Below are positions 40,185-47,853 of a DNA stretch of 47,853 nucleotides, in pieces. Where the stretch lies: contig CAINNF010000019.1 in assembly GCA_903851045.1 (NCBI GenBank), positions 1-47,853 of the forward strand, given 5' to 3'. The first letter of the stretch is position 1; every line of letters begins with the position of its first letter. Source of the DNA: Candidatus Adlerbacteria bacterium (GTDB taxonomy: Bacteria > Patescibacteriota > Minisyncoccia > Phycocordibacterales > SBAW01). The notes under the pieces were generated by a model that was not told the origin of the DNA, did not search any database, and worked only from the letters and a program-made list of their open reading frames with translations. The position numbers and the translations under genes were made by a program.

Positions 40185-40467
40185 AGGACAGGAGGGTATA
40201 TAGGCGTCGGCCGGTGGGGGTGAGTTTGTGCGCGACCGACTTGCCGACATATGTCTTCTCGACCAAGCCAGCGTGCGTGAGCCGTCTGGTGTGCTCGGAG
40301 ATTGTCTTGAAGTTGCCTGCCAGCGACCGTGCTATCTGGTCGAGCGTGATACCGTCCTCCTTTGCGATGAGGAACAGGATAGCTATGCGCCAGTGGTTGG
40401 CGACACCTTTGCAGCAACGCTCAAGTTCGCGCACGCTCTTGCTGCGCGAGTCGCCGGTCGCACTCAT
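40168..40467 (-). CDS. Winged-helix (ArsR-like) transcription regulator
   Basis: The best start is ATG 40467, inside palindrome copy 2, giving 99 residues (MSATGDSRSKSVRELERCCK); the longer ORF-track start reads through the palindrome. The winged helix-turn-helix covers about residues 25-90: WRIAILFLIAKEDGITLDQI, then FKTISEHTRRLTHAGLVEKT and the wing YVGKSVAHKLTPTGRRLYTL. No metal-binding Cys pair typical of metal sensors is clear, although CC occurs near the start. Palindromes at both ends and a third at 41191 are natural candidates for its operators, so autoregulation and control of the glycan locus are likely (inference). Confidence 0.78.
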   Translation of the reverse strand: MSATGDSRSKSVRELERCCKGVANHWRIAILFLIAKEDGITLDQIARSLAGNFKTISEHTRRLTHAGLVEKTYVGKSVAHKLTPTGRRLYTLLSSFQHS

Positions 40468-40494
40468 TCCAACATTCTTGAGAATGTTGGAATG
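40465..40494. repeat. Palindromic repeat, copy 2 (perfect)
   Basis: CATTCCAACATTC-TTGA-GAATGTTGGAATG, with perfect 13-bp arms. The start codon of the regulator lies in its end. Confidence 0.92.
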
Positions 40495-40658
40495 GCTCTG
40501 CTGGGTGTGTCGGTTACCGACCGCTCTGGTGCCCATGGCCGAGAGGATACCAGATCGTATCAAAAAATCCACTCACGTAAGGAAAAAGAGAGTGCAAGGA
40601 TGATGCGTAGCCGCCCACCCGATTGCACGCACTTTTGCGGTTGTGCTATACTGCCTGT

Positions 40659-40910
40659 ATGCTAAAGCGTCAAGCCACCCCCACCAAAACAGCCCCGACC
40701 TTTCGTGTCGAATTCGACCGCGAAGACGATGGTCGCTGGATAGCCGAAGTCCCCAAGCTCCCCGGCGTGATGGCCTATGGCGACACCAAGCCCGAAGCGC
40801 TCAAGCGGGTCTATGCGATAGCACTGCGCACGTTAGCGGACACCGTTGAGGGTGGTTCGACCCCGGCCTCGGTTGCTCGTCTGTTTGGGTATGGAGTGGC
40901 GAACCGTTAA
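40659..40910 (+). CDS. hicB: HicB-family antitoxin
   Basis: The 83-residue protein has the HicB fold FRVEFDREDDGRWIAEVPKL-PGVMAYGDTKPEALKRVYAI. HicB neutralises HicA and often represses the operon. The usual DNA-binding C-terminus is short here (STPASVARLFGYGVANR). TATACT lies six bases before ATG 40659, so it is predicted leaderless. Its stop overlaps the start of hicA by 20 bases. Here the antitoxin gene comes first, the reverse of the best-known hicAB order. Confidence 0.88.
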   Translation: MLKRQATPTKTAPTFRVEFDREDDGRWIAEVPKLPGVMAYGDTKPEALKRVYAIALRTLADTVEGGSTPASVARLFGYGVANR

Positions 40911-41100
40911 AGCCTCTCGTGTGCTGTCGGCACTCATGCGCCAAGGTTGGACGCTCAAACGCCAACGAGGTTCGCACCGCATTTTAGGCAAGGACGGCTG
41001 GTCAGACATTACGTTTGCTTTTCATGATAAAGAGGAGATCGGGCCACGCATGCTCTCGCGCATAGCGAAGCACACAGGTCTTGCCCCAGAGAACCTCTAA
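40891..41100 (+). CDS. hicA: HicA-family mRNA interferase toxin
   Basis: ATG 40891 gives 69 residues: MEWRTVKASRVLSALMRQGW, TLKRQRGSHRILGKDGWSDI. The His in GSHRI is the expected catalytic residue of the dsRNA-binding-like HicA fold, which cleaves mRNA. The overlap with hicB suggests translational coupling, keeping antitoxin in excess. Confidence 0.88.
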   Translation: MEWRTVKASRVLSALMRQGWTLKRQRGSHRILGKDGWSDITFAFHDKEEIGPRMLSRIAKHTGLAPENL

Positions 41101-41183
41101 GCCTCGTTTCGCCATGCTTTCGAGTCGTCGCTAAAAGCGATTGATGCTCAATATGCGGACCTGGTACGGGGGAGTTCGTCTTG

Positions 41184-41220
41184 TATAGTTCATTCCAACA
41201 TTCTTGAGAATATTGGAATG
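41184..41220 (+). promoter_or_regulatory. -10 box abutting palindromic repeat, copy 3
   Basis: TATAGT (41184-41189) is followed at once by CATTCCAACATTC-TTGA-GAATATTGGAATG (41191-41220), one base different from copy 2. A bound regulator would cover the transcription start. The ATG at its end (41218) is in frame with the next gene. Confidence 0.65.
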
Positions 41221-41223
41221 AAC

Positions 41224-41330
41224 ATGTGGGAGGGTGAGTGGGGACCGGAGTGGGGTTGGGGGATTGGGAGACGAGAGGGGTGGGTGGGGATAAGGTGGGG
41301 GTGGGGGAATTTACTTTGGGGGAAAGATGA
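41224..41330 (+). other. G-run cluster, potential G-quadruplexes
   Basis: About twelve runs of three to five G occur in roughly 105 bases on the plus (non-template) strand, for example GGGGTTGGGGGATTGGG and GTGGGGGTGGGGG. They lie directly upstream of a TATATT -10 box. The rest of 41101-41190 shows nothing else I can name. Confidence 0.75.
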
Positions 41331-41346
41331 TGTATTATATTTTCGT

Positions 41347-42486
41347 ATGCGACGACTGTTCAGATACGTGGCCGAGCGGCGGCGGTTGTATGGCGAGGAG
41401 GTCAAAGAAGAGATGAAAAGCTGGCCCAAGAGGCTCGTCTCCAGTACAAGGATAAACCTTGTACGGGGGGTGCGGAGGGTGGAGTTTTGGCTGACGTTCG
41501 CGGCGTATGCTATCCCGCTGGGGTTCCTCCTGTATGTGCTGTACTGGAACTTCCTCCCCTTTGGCTACGACAAGACCTTCACCATCCAAGTAGGCTCCCC
41601 CGGCGACACCTCCGGCGAATTCCACCTTGATTCGTCTCCAGGTCTCTCCGAACCAATGATCGCCCCCGACGGCACCACCTACCGCACACTCAATGGTATG
41701 GCTAAATTGGTTTTAACCCCTGGGGTTTCATTGAGAAATGCACGAGTTTCTGTGAGTATTGACGGTAGTCCCGGTGTTTCAATTTTACCACCCTCCATCG
41801 ATTTTAATTTGAATTCCGTTCAATGGAATTACTTGTGGGACTTTTCTACAAGTTCACAAAAGAACCTTGTTGGTGCTGCGTTTCATAAGGATAATTGTGA
41901 GTTTTTTGATGGCAAAAGTAAGTTAGAACTACCTAATTCTGCAGATGAGTTCGAATCAGGCCCTTTAACAATATATACAGAATGGGAACCAGAAGACTCT
42001 GTAAATGATAATCAAGAAATTGTCGGTCATTTTAATTGGACTATTTGGCAAAATAGCAACAACGTTGTGTTTACTGTCGGAAGAATGAACAGCGGCTCAG
42101 GAGGTTTTTATTCAATTACATATCCCATTTCAAACTCTCTGTTTTTTAAAGTAAACCATTCGTTGATCGCAACATATAATCCAGGAACAGATGGTTATAT
42201 TGATTTGTATGTTGATAGTTATCATGCCGGAAGAACATATTTTGGTAATCAGACAATCTGGCCAGAATATTCAAATGAAAACCTAAGTCTAGGTTGGACA
42301 TCTCATGACTACTCGCGGAACCCCTTTTTTAAGGGTTGCATATATAAACTAGCCCTAGCAAAGACTGCACTAAATCAGGGCCAAGGAAGCATAGAGACTA
42401 ACATGGTGGGTGCCTCACTTGAAATCTATGTAGCAAGTGTTGCTACTAGCACTTTTCGTATGGTTAAAATACATGTCAAGCAGTAA
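41347..42486 (+). CDS. Membrane-anchored LamG/concanavalin-like surface protein
   Basis: TATATT ends five bases before ATG 41347 (379 residues), so this start is preferred. The in-frame ATG 41218 would add a Trp/Gly-rich stretch encoded by the G-runs. A basic N-terminus and one helix (FAAYAIPLGFLLYVLYWNFL) anchor it. The outer part has a LamG-like domain (ESGPLTIYTEWEPEDSVNDN, YIDLYVDSYHAGRTYF, FFKGCIYKLALAKTAL). Codons before about 41,700 are GC-rich and after it AT-rich, so the protein seems to join a native head to an acquired body. It overlaps the next gene by 14 bases. Confidence 0.75.
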   Translation: MRRLFRYVAERRRLYGEEVKEEMKSWPKRLVSSTRINLVRGVRRVEFWLTFAAYAIPLGFLLYVLYWNFLPFGYDKTFTIQVGSPGDTSGEFHLDSSPGLSEPMIAPDGTTYRTLNGMAKLVLTPGVSLRNARVSVSIDGSPGVSILPPSIDFNLNSVQWNYLWDFSTSSQKNLVGAAFHKDNCEFFDGKSKLELPNSADEFESGPLTIYTEWEPEDSVNDNQEIVGHFNWTIWQNSNNVVFTVGRMNSGSGGFYSITYPISNSLFFKVNHSLIATYNPGTDGYIDLYVDSYHAGRTYFGNQTIWPEYSNENLSLGWTSHDYSRNPFFKGCIYKLALAKTALNQGQGSIETNMVGASLEIYVASVATSTFRMVKIHVKQ

Positions 42487-44668
42487 GCGATTTTCAGACT
42501 CTCTTTTTGTAATCCACACTAAATTTGTTACAAAATTTTGCAGTCTTTTTTCTTTCGCATTTTTTTATCTGTATGTTACCAAGTCTTATGTTTCATTTGC
42601 CTCTGAAGACACCCTTATTCCCTTGAGTTTAATATTTGCTTATTTCGCTCTTCTAAATCATTATTTTTTAATTCCCAAACATAGTTTTGTTCGCAGACTG
42701 GCTCCAAAATATTTATTATATATATTTATTCTGACTCTAGAAATAACCCTTTTGCCATTATCCCTTGTTGACTACACTTCGGAAGAATTTACAAATTTGC
42801 TTGAGCTTTCGCTGTGTATTAATATTGCTCTTGGAATTTTTATTTTTGCTACAAATCGGCAAAAGGCAGACTCTGTGCAGATAGACAGAGAGCACGAGAA
42901 AGGGCTCGAAATAGCAAGGGCCAAAACATTTGAGTCTAATCATCGACGTCTACAAAATGTTCCAATTTTAGGAAAAATGTGTAGGTCAATATACAAAGAA
43001 GGGCTGCTATATATACTACTCATTTTTATCACAATTTTAGTGTCAACAGCAGTAAGAATATATTTTATCCCACACGCGGCAATCGATAATGACGAGGGTT
43101 ATACTTATGCCCTTAATTTGGGGTTCTTGGAGTACCATGATTTAGGGACATCTATAACAGGTGCTACTTACTCAAGGACACCGATTTATAATTTTTTTAC
43201 CTCGCTAGTTTTGTTATTAAGCAACAACCCCTTGTTCTCATTGCGACTTTTTAATGTTTTGTTTTTTATGTTTGTGTCTCCATTTATCTATGTTTGTATT
43301 CGAAACCTCTTTTCAAAAAAAATTGCGATAATTGCCTTTATCTTAATAAACCTCTGTTGGTATCTTAATGCAACACTTTTAGCTGGGCGTAGTTATACCT
43401 TTTCGATTGTGTTCTCTTTTTTTGCTTTATATTGGCTAATCAAGGCAATACTAGAAGCGCAAAAAGGAAACCTTCCATATAAAAGCGTTCTATTGGGTAT
43501 TCTACTTATGACACTGACTTTCTTTGAGGGTCATATTACGGCAACGTACCACTTACTTCCTCTGCTGTTTGTCACTGCCACAATTATATTTTCTAGAGTT
43601 AATTATAGACAAAAACTCATTATTCTAGGCATTTTTACTGCTTTTTGTTTTTTATTGTGTTGTTATATTTTTGTTATTAATCCTTCATATGGTTACTTTA
43701 TATATAAAATAATTAATATAAGACCTGACTTTAAATTTATTACAGACTTTAGTTCACTTTTTTCATACTATTCTTCAATTGGTATATTTGTTATTGTCTT
43801 TACTTTGGGATTTTCATTATTTGTAACCAACAGAAACTCTAACGCAAACAGGGCAGTCTTTTTTTTTAGTTTATTTTGTGTATATGTATATGGAGTCCAC
43901 GCCGTAGTTATCCCTGATCAAACCAAGTTTTTTATTTATCTTTCGGATTTAATAATACCGCTAATAATATGTTTTTCTTTTTGGCTTTCAGTTATTTTGT
44001 CTTATAAAATCAAAGCGATTGTGCCTGCACTATTTCTTGTAATAATAGTTATAGTGGGCACTTCTTGTTACAACATGTTTGGTGTTTTTAACCAAACAGT
44101 ATCATGGGAAATGAACGGTCAACCTTTTGAGAATATGGCGAGGCTGGCCCCAAAAGGAGCAACCATCCTTACGGATCAACCCCTAGTTGGTCAAATTCTT
44201 TCACGAGATTACAACATATACACCATTTTTCGTTGGATAAATGATGCTGAGATGGTCGATGTAAATCTTAATCAGGACGTATACAGTAAAGATGACCCAT
44301 ATGCCACCACCCAGTTTTCAACTACAGAAAAAAAACGGTTTAAAGAGTTTATATTTGAAAATATTGAGACGCGCGACATCATTAGTGTCAACCAATTATA
44401 CAGTCTGTATTCTGGAAGCCCTTTGGTGATGAATGAAGCACAAATTAACGCAATCATAGAAAACTCTCCAAATAAGGAGGTATACCTACTGTTTACCCAT
44501 AACGCTTACGATAAACGCGCACGAGAAAGAAACATTGAATTGTATGACTATGTTTTTAGCCATATACATATAGTTAAAGAATATGACATAGTTAACAATT
44601 CCTACAATGATCAGCCCGCACCTTCATATTTGCGCAACGTATTAACATTGGCAAAAATTTCTAAATAG
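42473..44668 (+). CDS. GT-C (GT39/ArnT-like) membrane glycosyltransferase
   Basis: ATG 42473, inside the end of the previous gene, gives 731 residues. A first block of helices is followed by a second block that opens with IPHAAIDNDEGYTYALNLGF. Its acidic Asp/Glu motif after the first luminal loop is the catalytic mark of GT-C enzymes using polyprenyl-phosphate sugars. Many helices follow (about 12 in total), then a soluble C-terminal domain (ENMARLAPKGATILTDQPLV). It likely transfers a sugar outside the membrane to a glycan or protein. AT-rich, like the rest of the island. Confidence 0.82.
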   Translation: MSSSKRFSDSLFVIHTKFVTKFCSLFSFAFFYLYVTKSYVSFASEDTLIPLSLIFAYFALLNHYFLIPKHSFVRRLAPKYLLYIFILTLEITLLPLSLVDYTSEEFTNLLELSLCINIALGIFIFATNRQKADSVQIDREHEKGLEIARAKTFESNHRRLQNVPILGKMCRSIYKEGLLYILLIFITILVSTAVRIYFIPHAAIDNDEGYTYALNLGFLEYHDLGTSITGATYSRTPIYNFFTSLVLLLSNNPLFSLRLFNVLFFMFVSPFIYVCIRNLFSKKIAIIAFILINLCWYLNATLLAGRSYTFSIVFSFFALYWLIKAILEAQKGNLPYKSVLLGILLMTLTFFEGHITATYHLLPLLFVTATIIFSRVNYRQKLIILGIFTAFCFLLCCYIFVINPSYGYFIYKIINIRPDFKFITDFSSLFSYYSSIGIFVIVFTLGFSLFVTNRNSNANRAVFFFSLFCVYVYGVHAVVIPDQTKFFIYLSDLIIPLIICFSFWLSVILSYKIKAIVPALFLVIIVIVGTSCYNMFGVFNQTVSWEMNGQPFENMARLAPKGATILTDQPLVGQILSRDYNIYTIFRWINDAEMVDVNLNQDVYSKDDPYATTQFSTTEKKRFKEFIFENIETRDIISVNQLYSLYSGSPLVMNEAQINAIIENSPNKEVYLLFTHNAYDKRARERNIELYDYVFSHIHIVKEYDIVNNSYNDQPAPSYLRNVLTLAKISK

Positions 44669-44676
44669 TAGATTGA

Positions 44677-45924
44677 TTACAAAATTTTTAACAAAACCCT
44701 TAAATTTAAGCAAAACCAAACAGCGTAGGCAATTATTGTAGCAAACGCAATTCCATATACACTGAAATCGTGAACCAAACAAAGACTTAATGTAATATTA
44801 ATCAATATTGCTATTACAGCATTCAAAAAAAGACTACTAGCCTTTTCGTTAAGTATTAATATTTCTGAACTTAGGTTTTGCAAGGACAAAAAAAGAGGGT
44901 AGGTGCCCAATATGTACAATAGCATTATAACCTCGGTGAATCTGTTTCCATAGACCATCAGCACAAAGGTTTTAGAAAATATTAAAAAGCCAAAAAAGAT
45001 AAGCGTGTTGACGAATATTAGTTTTGTAGCGGTACTAATAAAAAGCTTTATTTGGTTGGGTTGTATAAAAAGAGGTACAGAACCTAAAATAATCGGGATA
45101 CTGACTATTGTGGCATTTTTAGACAACTCTGCTGCAATATTATACATACCAACGTCCGTAGCGGATCCGAAGTGTGATAGTAGAATCGTATCAATTCTTG
45201 TTAACAATACAAAAGATGCAGAGGATAAACTTAAATAAAATGTTCTGTTAAGAATAATCTTTAAAAGATCGTAGTCTGTCTTGGCAAAAAAGTCTTTTAA
45301 GTTCAAGTGTAATTTGTTTTTTAAAATTATCGCTCCATATAATAAGGCGAGGGCGTATCCTGCAATAAAGATAATCAGCAGGGAGTGTAGAGTTTTGTAG
45401 TTAATTAAAACAAAATAAAATAACAGTAGGATTGTGGTGCCGTACTCTAATAAATATATAACAAACTCATAAAATAATTTATGGGCGGCTTCAAAGCAAT
45501 TTACAACTAGACCCCAGAAATTCATCAGAAACATGAGCAAAACAAAAAAGAAAAAGTTATCATTAAGTATTTTTATCGGGATCAAAAAAAGTAAGCAACG
45601 AAGGATTATGAGGGCCAGCGCGAACCACACAACTTTAGTGCCAAGACCTGTTGTAAAAGCTAGACGACCCTCGCTCTCAAACCCATGTCGAGTAACCTCT
45701 TTTTTTATAGCTGGATTGATGGAATTGCCAAAGAAAATCTCCACAATAGAAATATATGCGAGAATAAGGGCTAGGTTGCCATAAGTATCTATTCCCCAAA
45801 ACTTCGGTACATAAAACAAAATTATAATGCCAGAAAACGCTGAAATCAGCTTGGCGAGCAAAGCCCAAAAAGTCTCCCTCCTGCCTTTATTGGAACTTAT
45901 TAGGGCAAATATTTTTGTGATCAT
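44677..45924 (-). CDS. Wzx-type polysaccharide flippase
   Basis: ATG 45924 overlaps the TGA of the GT2 gene (ATGA), so it is preferred to 45954; 415 residues. About 12 helices of the MOP/polysaccharide-transport family are visible (LLAKLISAFSGIIILFYVPK, LILAYISIVEIFFGNSINPA, LSLSSASFVLLTRIDTILLS). It would flip lipid-linked oligosaccharide across the membrane. It is the last gene of a minus-strand GT4-GT2-flippase operon, converging on the GT-C gene. Confidence 0.88.
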   Translation of the reverse strand: MITKIFALISSNKGRRETFWALLAKLISAFSGIIILFYVPKFWGIDTYGNLALILAYISIVEIFFGNSINPAIKKEVTRHGFESEGRLAFTTGLGTKVVWFALALIILRCLLFLIPIKILNDNFFFFVLLMFLMNFWGLVVNCFEAAHKLFYEFVIYLLEYGTTILLLFYFVLINYKTLHSLLIIFIAGYALALLYGAIILKNKLHLNLKDFFAKTDYDLLKIILNRTFYLSLSSASFVLLTRIDTILLSHFGSATDVGMYNIAAELSKNATIVSIPIILGSVPLFIQPNQIKLFISTATKLIFVNTLIFFGFLIFSKTFVLMVYGNRFTEVIMLLYILGTYPLFLSLQNLSSEILILNEKASSLFLNAVIAILINITLSLCLVHDFSVYGIAFATIIAYAVWFCLNLRVLLKIL

Positions 45925-46865
45925 TTTATAATTTTTTTGAAAGAGTGTGCCCATATGGTCAGCCTGCAGAATAAGCTAGCCGGTAAAAAGGAGGCGATAT
46001 AAATTGTCATTATAACTAAAAGTTTAGATTTGTTAAACCCACAGGCCTTGAGAAGCGACCCTCTTCCTATCTTTTTTTTACCGTCAATTAATTCAAAAAC
46101 TCCCTTCTCTGTATAGTAATATGCTAGTCTTGATTTATTCAACCTTATATAGTCTTTTTCAAATTCATCAAAGTAAACTTCATACAAAAGAGGCATGGTC
46201 TTTGAACGTGAGATTATAGATTTACTTCCAGTGAGCCTCGTGTCATGCTTTGTGTGATAAATTCGTAGGTAGCGTGTACGGACCAACGCGTTACCGTGTT
46301 TTTTTAAAATATTAAACCATAAGATCAGTTCAAGTCCGTTACCTAGTTCTGGGAAAGTAACAAAATTAAATATTTCTTTTGGCATTAGCTGTAGAGTTTC
46401 AATCTTAGGCCACAGCCCTTTAATAGCATCCTCATATGTTATTACTTGTAAGTCATTAAATCTCAAGTCGATATATCTAGCATCAGTGGTCTTTTTGGCA
46501 AAGTACAAAAGTATACTGACATTTTTTTTACTTAACAAAGGAATGTCCTTTTCCATTTGGAATATAGCATTATTCATCAACTCATCATCACTATCAAGAA
46601 AAGTTACATATTTGGCTTTGGCTTTTGAGACTCCAAAATTCCGAGCAGAACCAACACCACCATTCTCTTTGTGAAAATACGAGATGCGAGAATCACTGAG
46701 ATATGTATTTACAACTTCTTGGGTATTGTCTGTCGACCCGTCGTCAACAATAATCAACTCCCAGTTTTTACTACTTTGATCTAAGATTGATTTTATCGCA
46801 CGCTCAATACACCATGCCCGATTGTGTGTTGGTACGATTATGGATATTAAATTATTGCTGTTCAT
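45921..46865 (-). CDS. Glycosyltransferase family 2
   Basis: The 314-residue enzyme has the GT2/GT-A core: ISIIVPTHNRAWCIERAIKS, IIVDDGSTDNTQEV, the metal-binding FLDSDDE. The C-terminus has hydrophobic stretches (LLVIMTIYIASFLPASLFC) that may sit on the membrane. It overlaps GT4 upstream by 14 bases and the flippase by four, so the three are co-translated. The sugar specificity is unknown. Confidence 0.92.
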   Translation of the reverse strand: MNSNNLISIIVPTHNRAWCIERAIKSILDQSSKNWELIIVDDGSTDNTQEVVNTYLSDSRISYFHKENGGVGSARNFGVSKAKAKYVTFLDSDDELMNNAIFQMEKDIPLLSKKNVSILLYFAKKTTDARYIDLRFNDLQVITYEDAIKGLWPKIETLQLMPKEIFNFVTFPELGNGLELILWFNILKKHGNALVRTRYLRIYHTKHDTRLTGSKSIISRSKTMPLLYEVYFDEFEKDYIRLNKSRLAYYYTEKGVFELIDGKKKIGRGSLLKACGFNKSKLLVIMTIYIASFLPASLFCRLTIWAHSFKKIIK

Positions 46866-47853
46866 ATAAATATTTTAAATCTTTGATATATTTGTTAAGC
46901 GAACGTAAGCCAACACCCCCAAAAGCATTTAAGGAAAGACGTTTCCGTAGTAGGGAGTCAGTAGACAGTTTTTTAATCTTTAATGAAAGATCTAGGAAGT
47001 TTGTAGAATCAAAAAGTATTCCATTCTCATTATTCTTTACAATCTCGTTTAATCCATCTACATTGGATGCAATTATAGGCACTTCCATAGCCTGAGCCTC
47101 TATTCCAGTTAATCCCATAGGTTCCCAGTGAGATGGAACAACAAAGCAGTCTAATAAAGAATAAAACCAAACCATGTTTGAAACATGGCCGAGATATATC
47201 ACCTTGTTTTCAAGTGCGTATTTAGTAATGAGCGCCAACAGCTCTTTCTTTTGTTCACCCTCTCCTGCAATCAAAAACGATATGTTCTCGTTCCTTTGAG
47301 AAAGCAATCTTGCTGCTTCGACAAACTCCCTCCATCCTTTTCGTTCAACCAACCTACCCGCAAAACCAACAATAAAGTTTTCTGAAGAAATTCCTAGCTT
47401 TGTTCTCTCGACGCCTATATGCCAAGAAACATTTTTACTACTAAACGTATTGAGATCTACAAAGTTGTATAACAACGTTATCTTAGACTCGTTCACATGG
47501 GCATATCGCATCAGTGCTTTTTGTACTGACTTGGAAATTGCTATAAAACAATCAACTTTCTTCTGGTTTAAATTAAGAATTAGTCGGTACAACATGCCGT
47601 CTTCAAATATTCCGCCGTGTTCATGTACAATAAGTTTTACGTGTGGAAACCAAATAGTTTTTAAAATGATTCCAAAAACATTAGATCTATAAAGGTGGCA
47701 CTGGATGATATCAATTTTCTCTTTTTGTATTAACTTGCGCAATGCAAAAATAGGGGCAAAAGAATATCTGGACCGGGAATCAAAAATACAAACATTTTTA
47801 TGTTTAATTTCAGTCGTTATGTCTCTTTTACGCAAAGCAAAAAGAAAAATATC
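46852..47853 (-). CDS. Glycosyltransferase family 4, 5' end outside window
   Basis: The frame stays open to the window edge (FLFALRKRDITTE before the ORF-track start), so the N-terminus is missing. The GT4/GT-B fold shows VHEHGGIFEDGMLYRLIL, FIAISKSVQKALM, the donor-site VGFAGRLVERKGWREFVEAA and the E-x7-E motif in EPMGLTGIEAQAMEVPIIAS. It likely adds one sugar to the growing lipid-linked glycan before the GT2 step. Confidence 0.92.
   Translation of the reverse strand, partial: DIFLFALRKRDITTEIKHKNVCIFDSRSRYSFAPIFALRKLIQKEKIDIIQCHLYRSNVFGIILKTIWFPHVKLIVHEHGGIFEDGMLYRLILNLNQKKVDCFIAISKSVQKALMRYAHVNESKITLLYNFVDLNTFSSKNVSWHIGVERTKLGISSENFIVGFAGRLVERKGWREFVEAARLLSQRNENISFLIAGEGEQKKELLALITKYALENKVIYLGHVSNMVWFYSLLDCFVVPSHWEPMGLTGIEAQAMEVPIIASNVDGLNEIVKNNENGILFDSTNFLDLSLKIKKLSTDSLLRKRLSLNAFGGVGLRSLNKYIKDLKYLYEQQ

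Noticed and set aside
41218-41346. N-terminal extension of the LamG-like protein from ATG 41218
   Set aside because: The frame is open only because G-runs make TGG and GGN codons; the -10 box five bases before ATG 41347 is the better start, though the long form is not excluded.
1-47853. tRNA, rRNA and CRISPR arrays
   Set aside because: I scanned for cloverleaf T-loop motifs, rRNA-like tracts and regularly spaced repeats and saw none; a tool-based search would be needed to be certain.

Overview
The window looks like a piece of a Patescibacteria (CPR) genome, most likely a Parcubacteria/Paceibacteria-type lineage. I infer this from the kinds of proteins present: Ser/Thr-rich secreted proteins, a peptidoglycan-binding-domain surface protein, a short zinc-ribbon protein with a basic tail, an adenosylcobalamin-dependent ribonucleotide reductase with a PduO-type adenosyltransferase, and a MULE-type transposase. 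TGA is used as a normal stop (for example at 17573, 31327 and 31681), so this is not a code-changed CPR lineage. No rRNA, tRNA or CRISPR array was seen.

Layout. 1-2,891: a truncated secreted polysaccharide deacetylase and an S41-peptidase-like protein. 2,951-12,265: one long minus-strand operon. It encodes two substrate-binding/OmpA fusions, a VWA lipoprotein, a membrane coiled-coil protein, a TelA protein and a complete SBP-permease-ATPase importer. A palindromic operator overlaps its promoter, and unusual hairpins sit between several of its genes. 12,427-20,576: a cobalamin block. It has a large DUF4430/alpha-toroid protein behind a cobalamin riboswitch, a six-helix S-component-like membrane protein, a second DUF4430 protein, a PduO adenosyltransferase and the B12-dependent ribonucleotide reductase. 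20,768-26,744: VIT1 and NRAMP-like metal transporters, a peptidoglycan-binding protein, a zinc-ribbon protein and an ABC-F ATPase. 26,747-27,807: a decayed transposase. 27,956-40,066: many small unknown genes, most as single units with a TTGACA-type promoter, a Shine-Dalgarno site and a strong terminator, interleaved with house genes (pseudouridine synthase, AI-2E permease, cyclophilin). A ParB-like protein and a broken phosphoribosyltransferase lie here too. 40,155-41,220: a winged-helix regulator bracketed by two copies of a 30-bp palindrome, a HicB/HicA pair and a third palindrome. 41,224-47,853: a G-run cluster, then an AT-rich surface-glycan island (LamG-like anchor protein, GT-C glycosyltransferase, flippase, GT2, GT4). 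Its composition switches inside the first gene.

How the parts work together (inference). The cobalamin block looks like a scavenging-to-use pathway. Secreted and anchored transcobalamin-like proteins would capture corrinoid, the S-component-like protein would move it, PduO would adenosylate it, and the class II reductase would use it to make dNTPs. The riboswitch ties capture to cofactor status. The 2.9-12.3 kb operon looks like a wall-anchored multi-receptor importer of unknown substrate and is the other candidate for an undescribed system. Gene starts fall into two classes: many house genes have a -10 box only 5-8 nt before ATG (predicted leaderless), while the 2.9-12.3 kb operon and the small orphan genes have clear Shine-Dalgarno sites.
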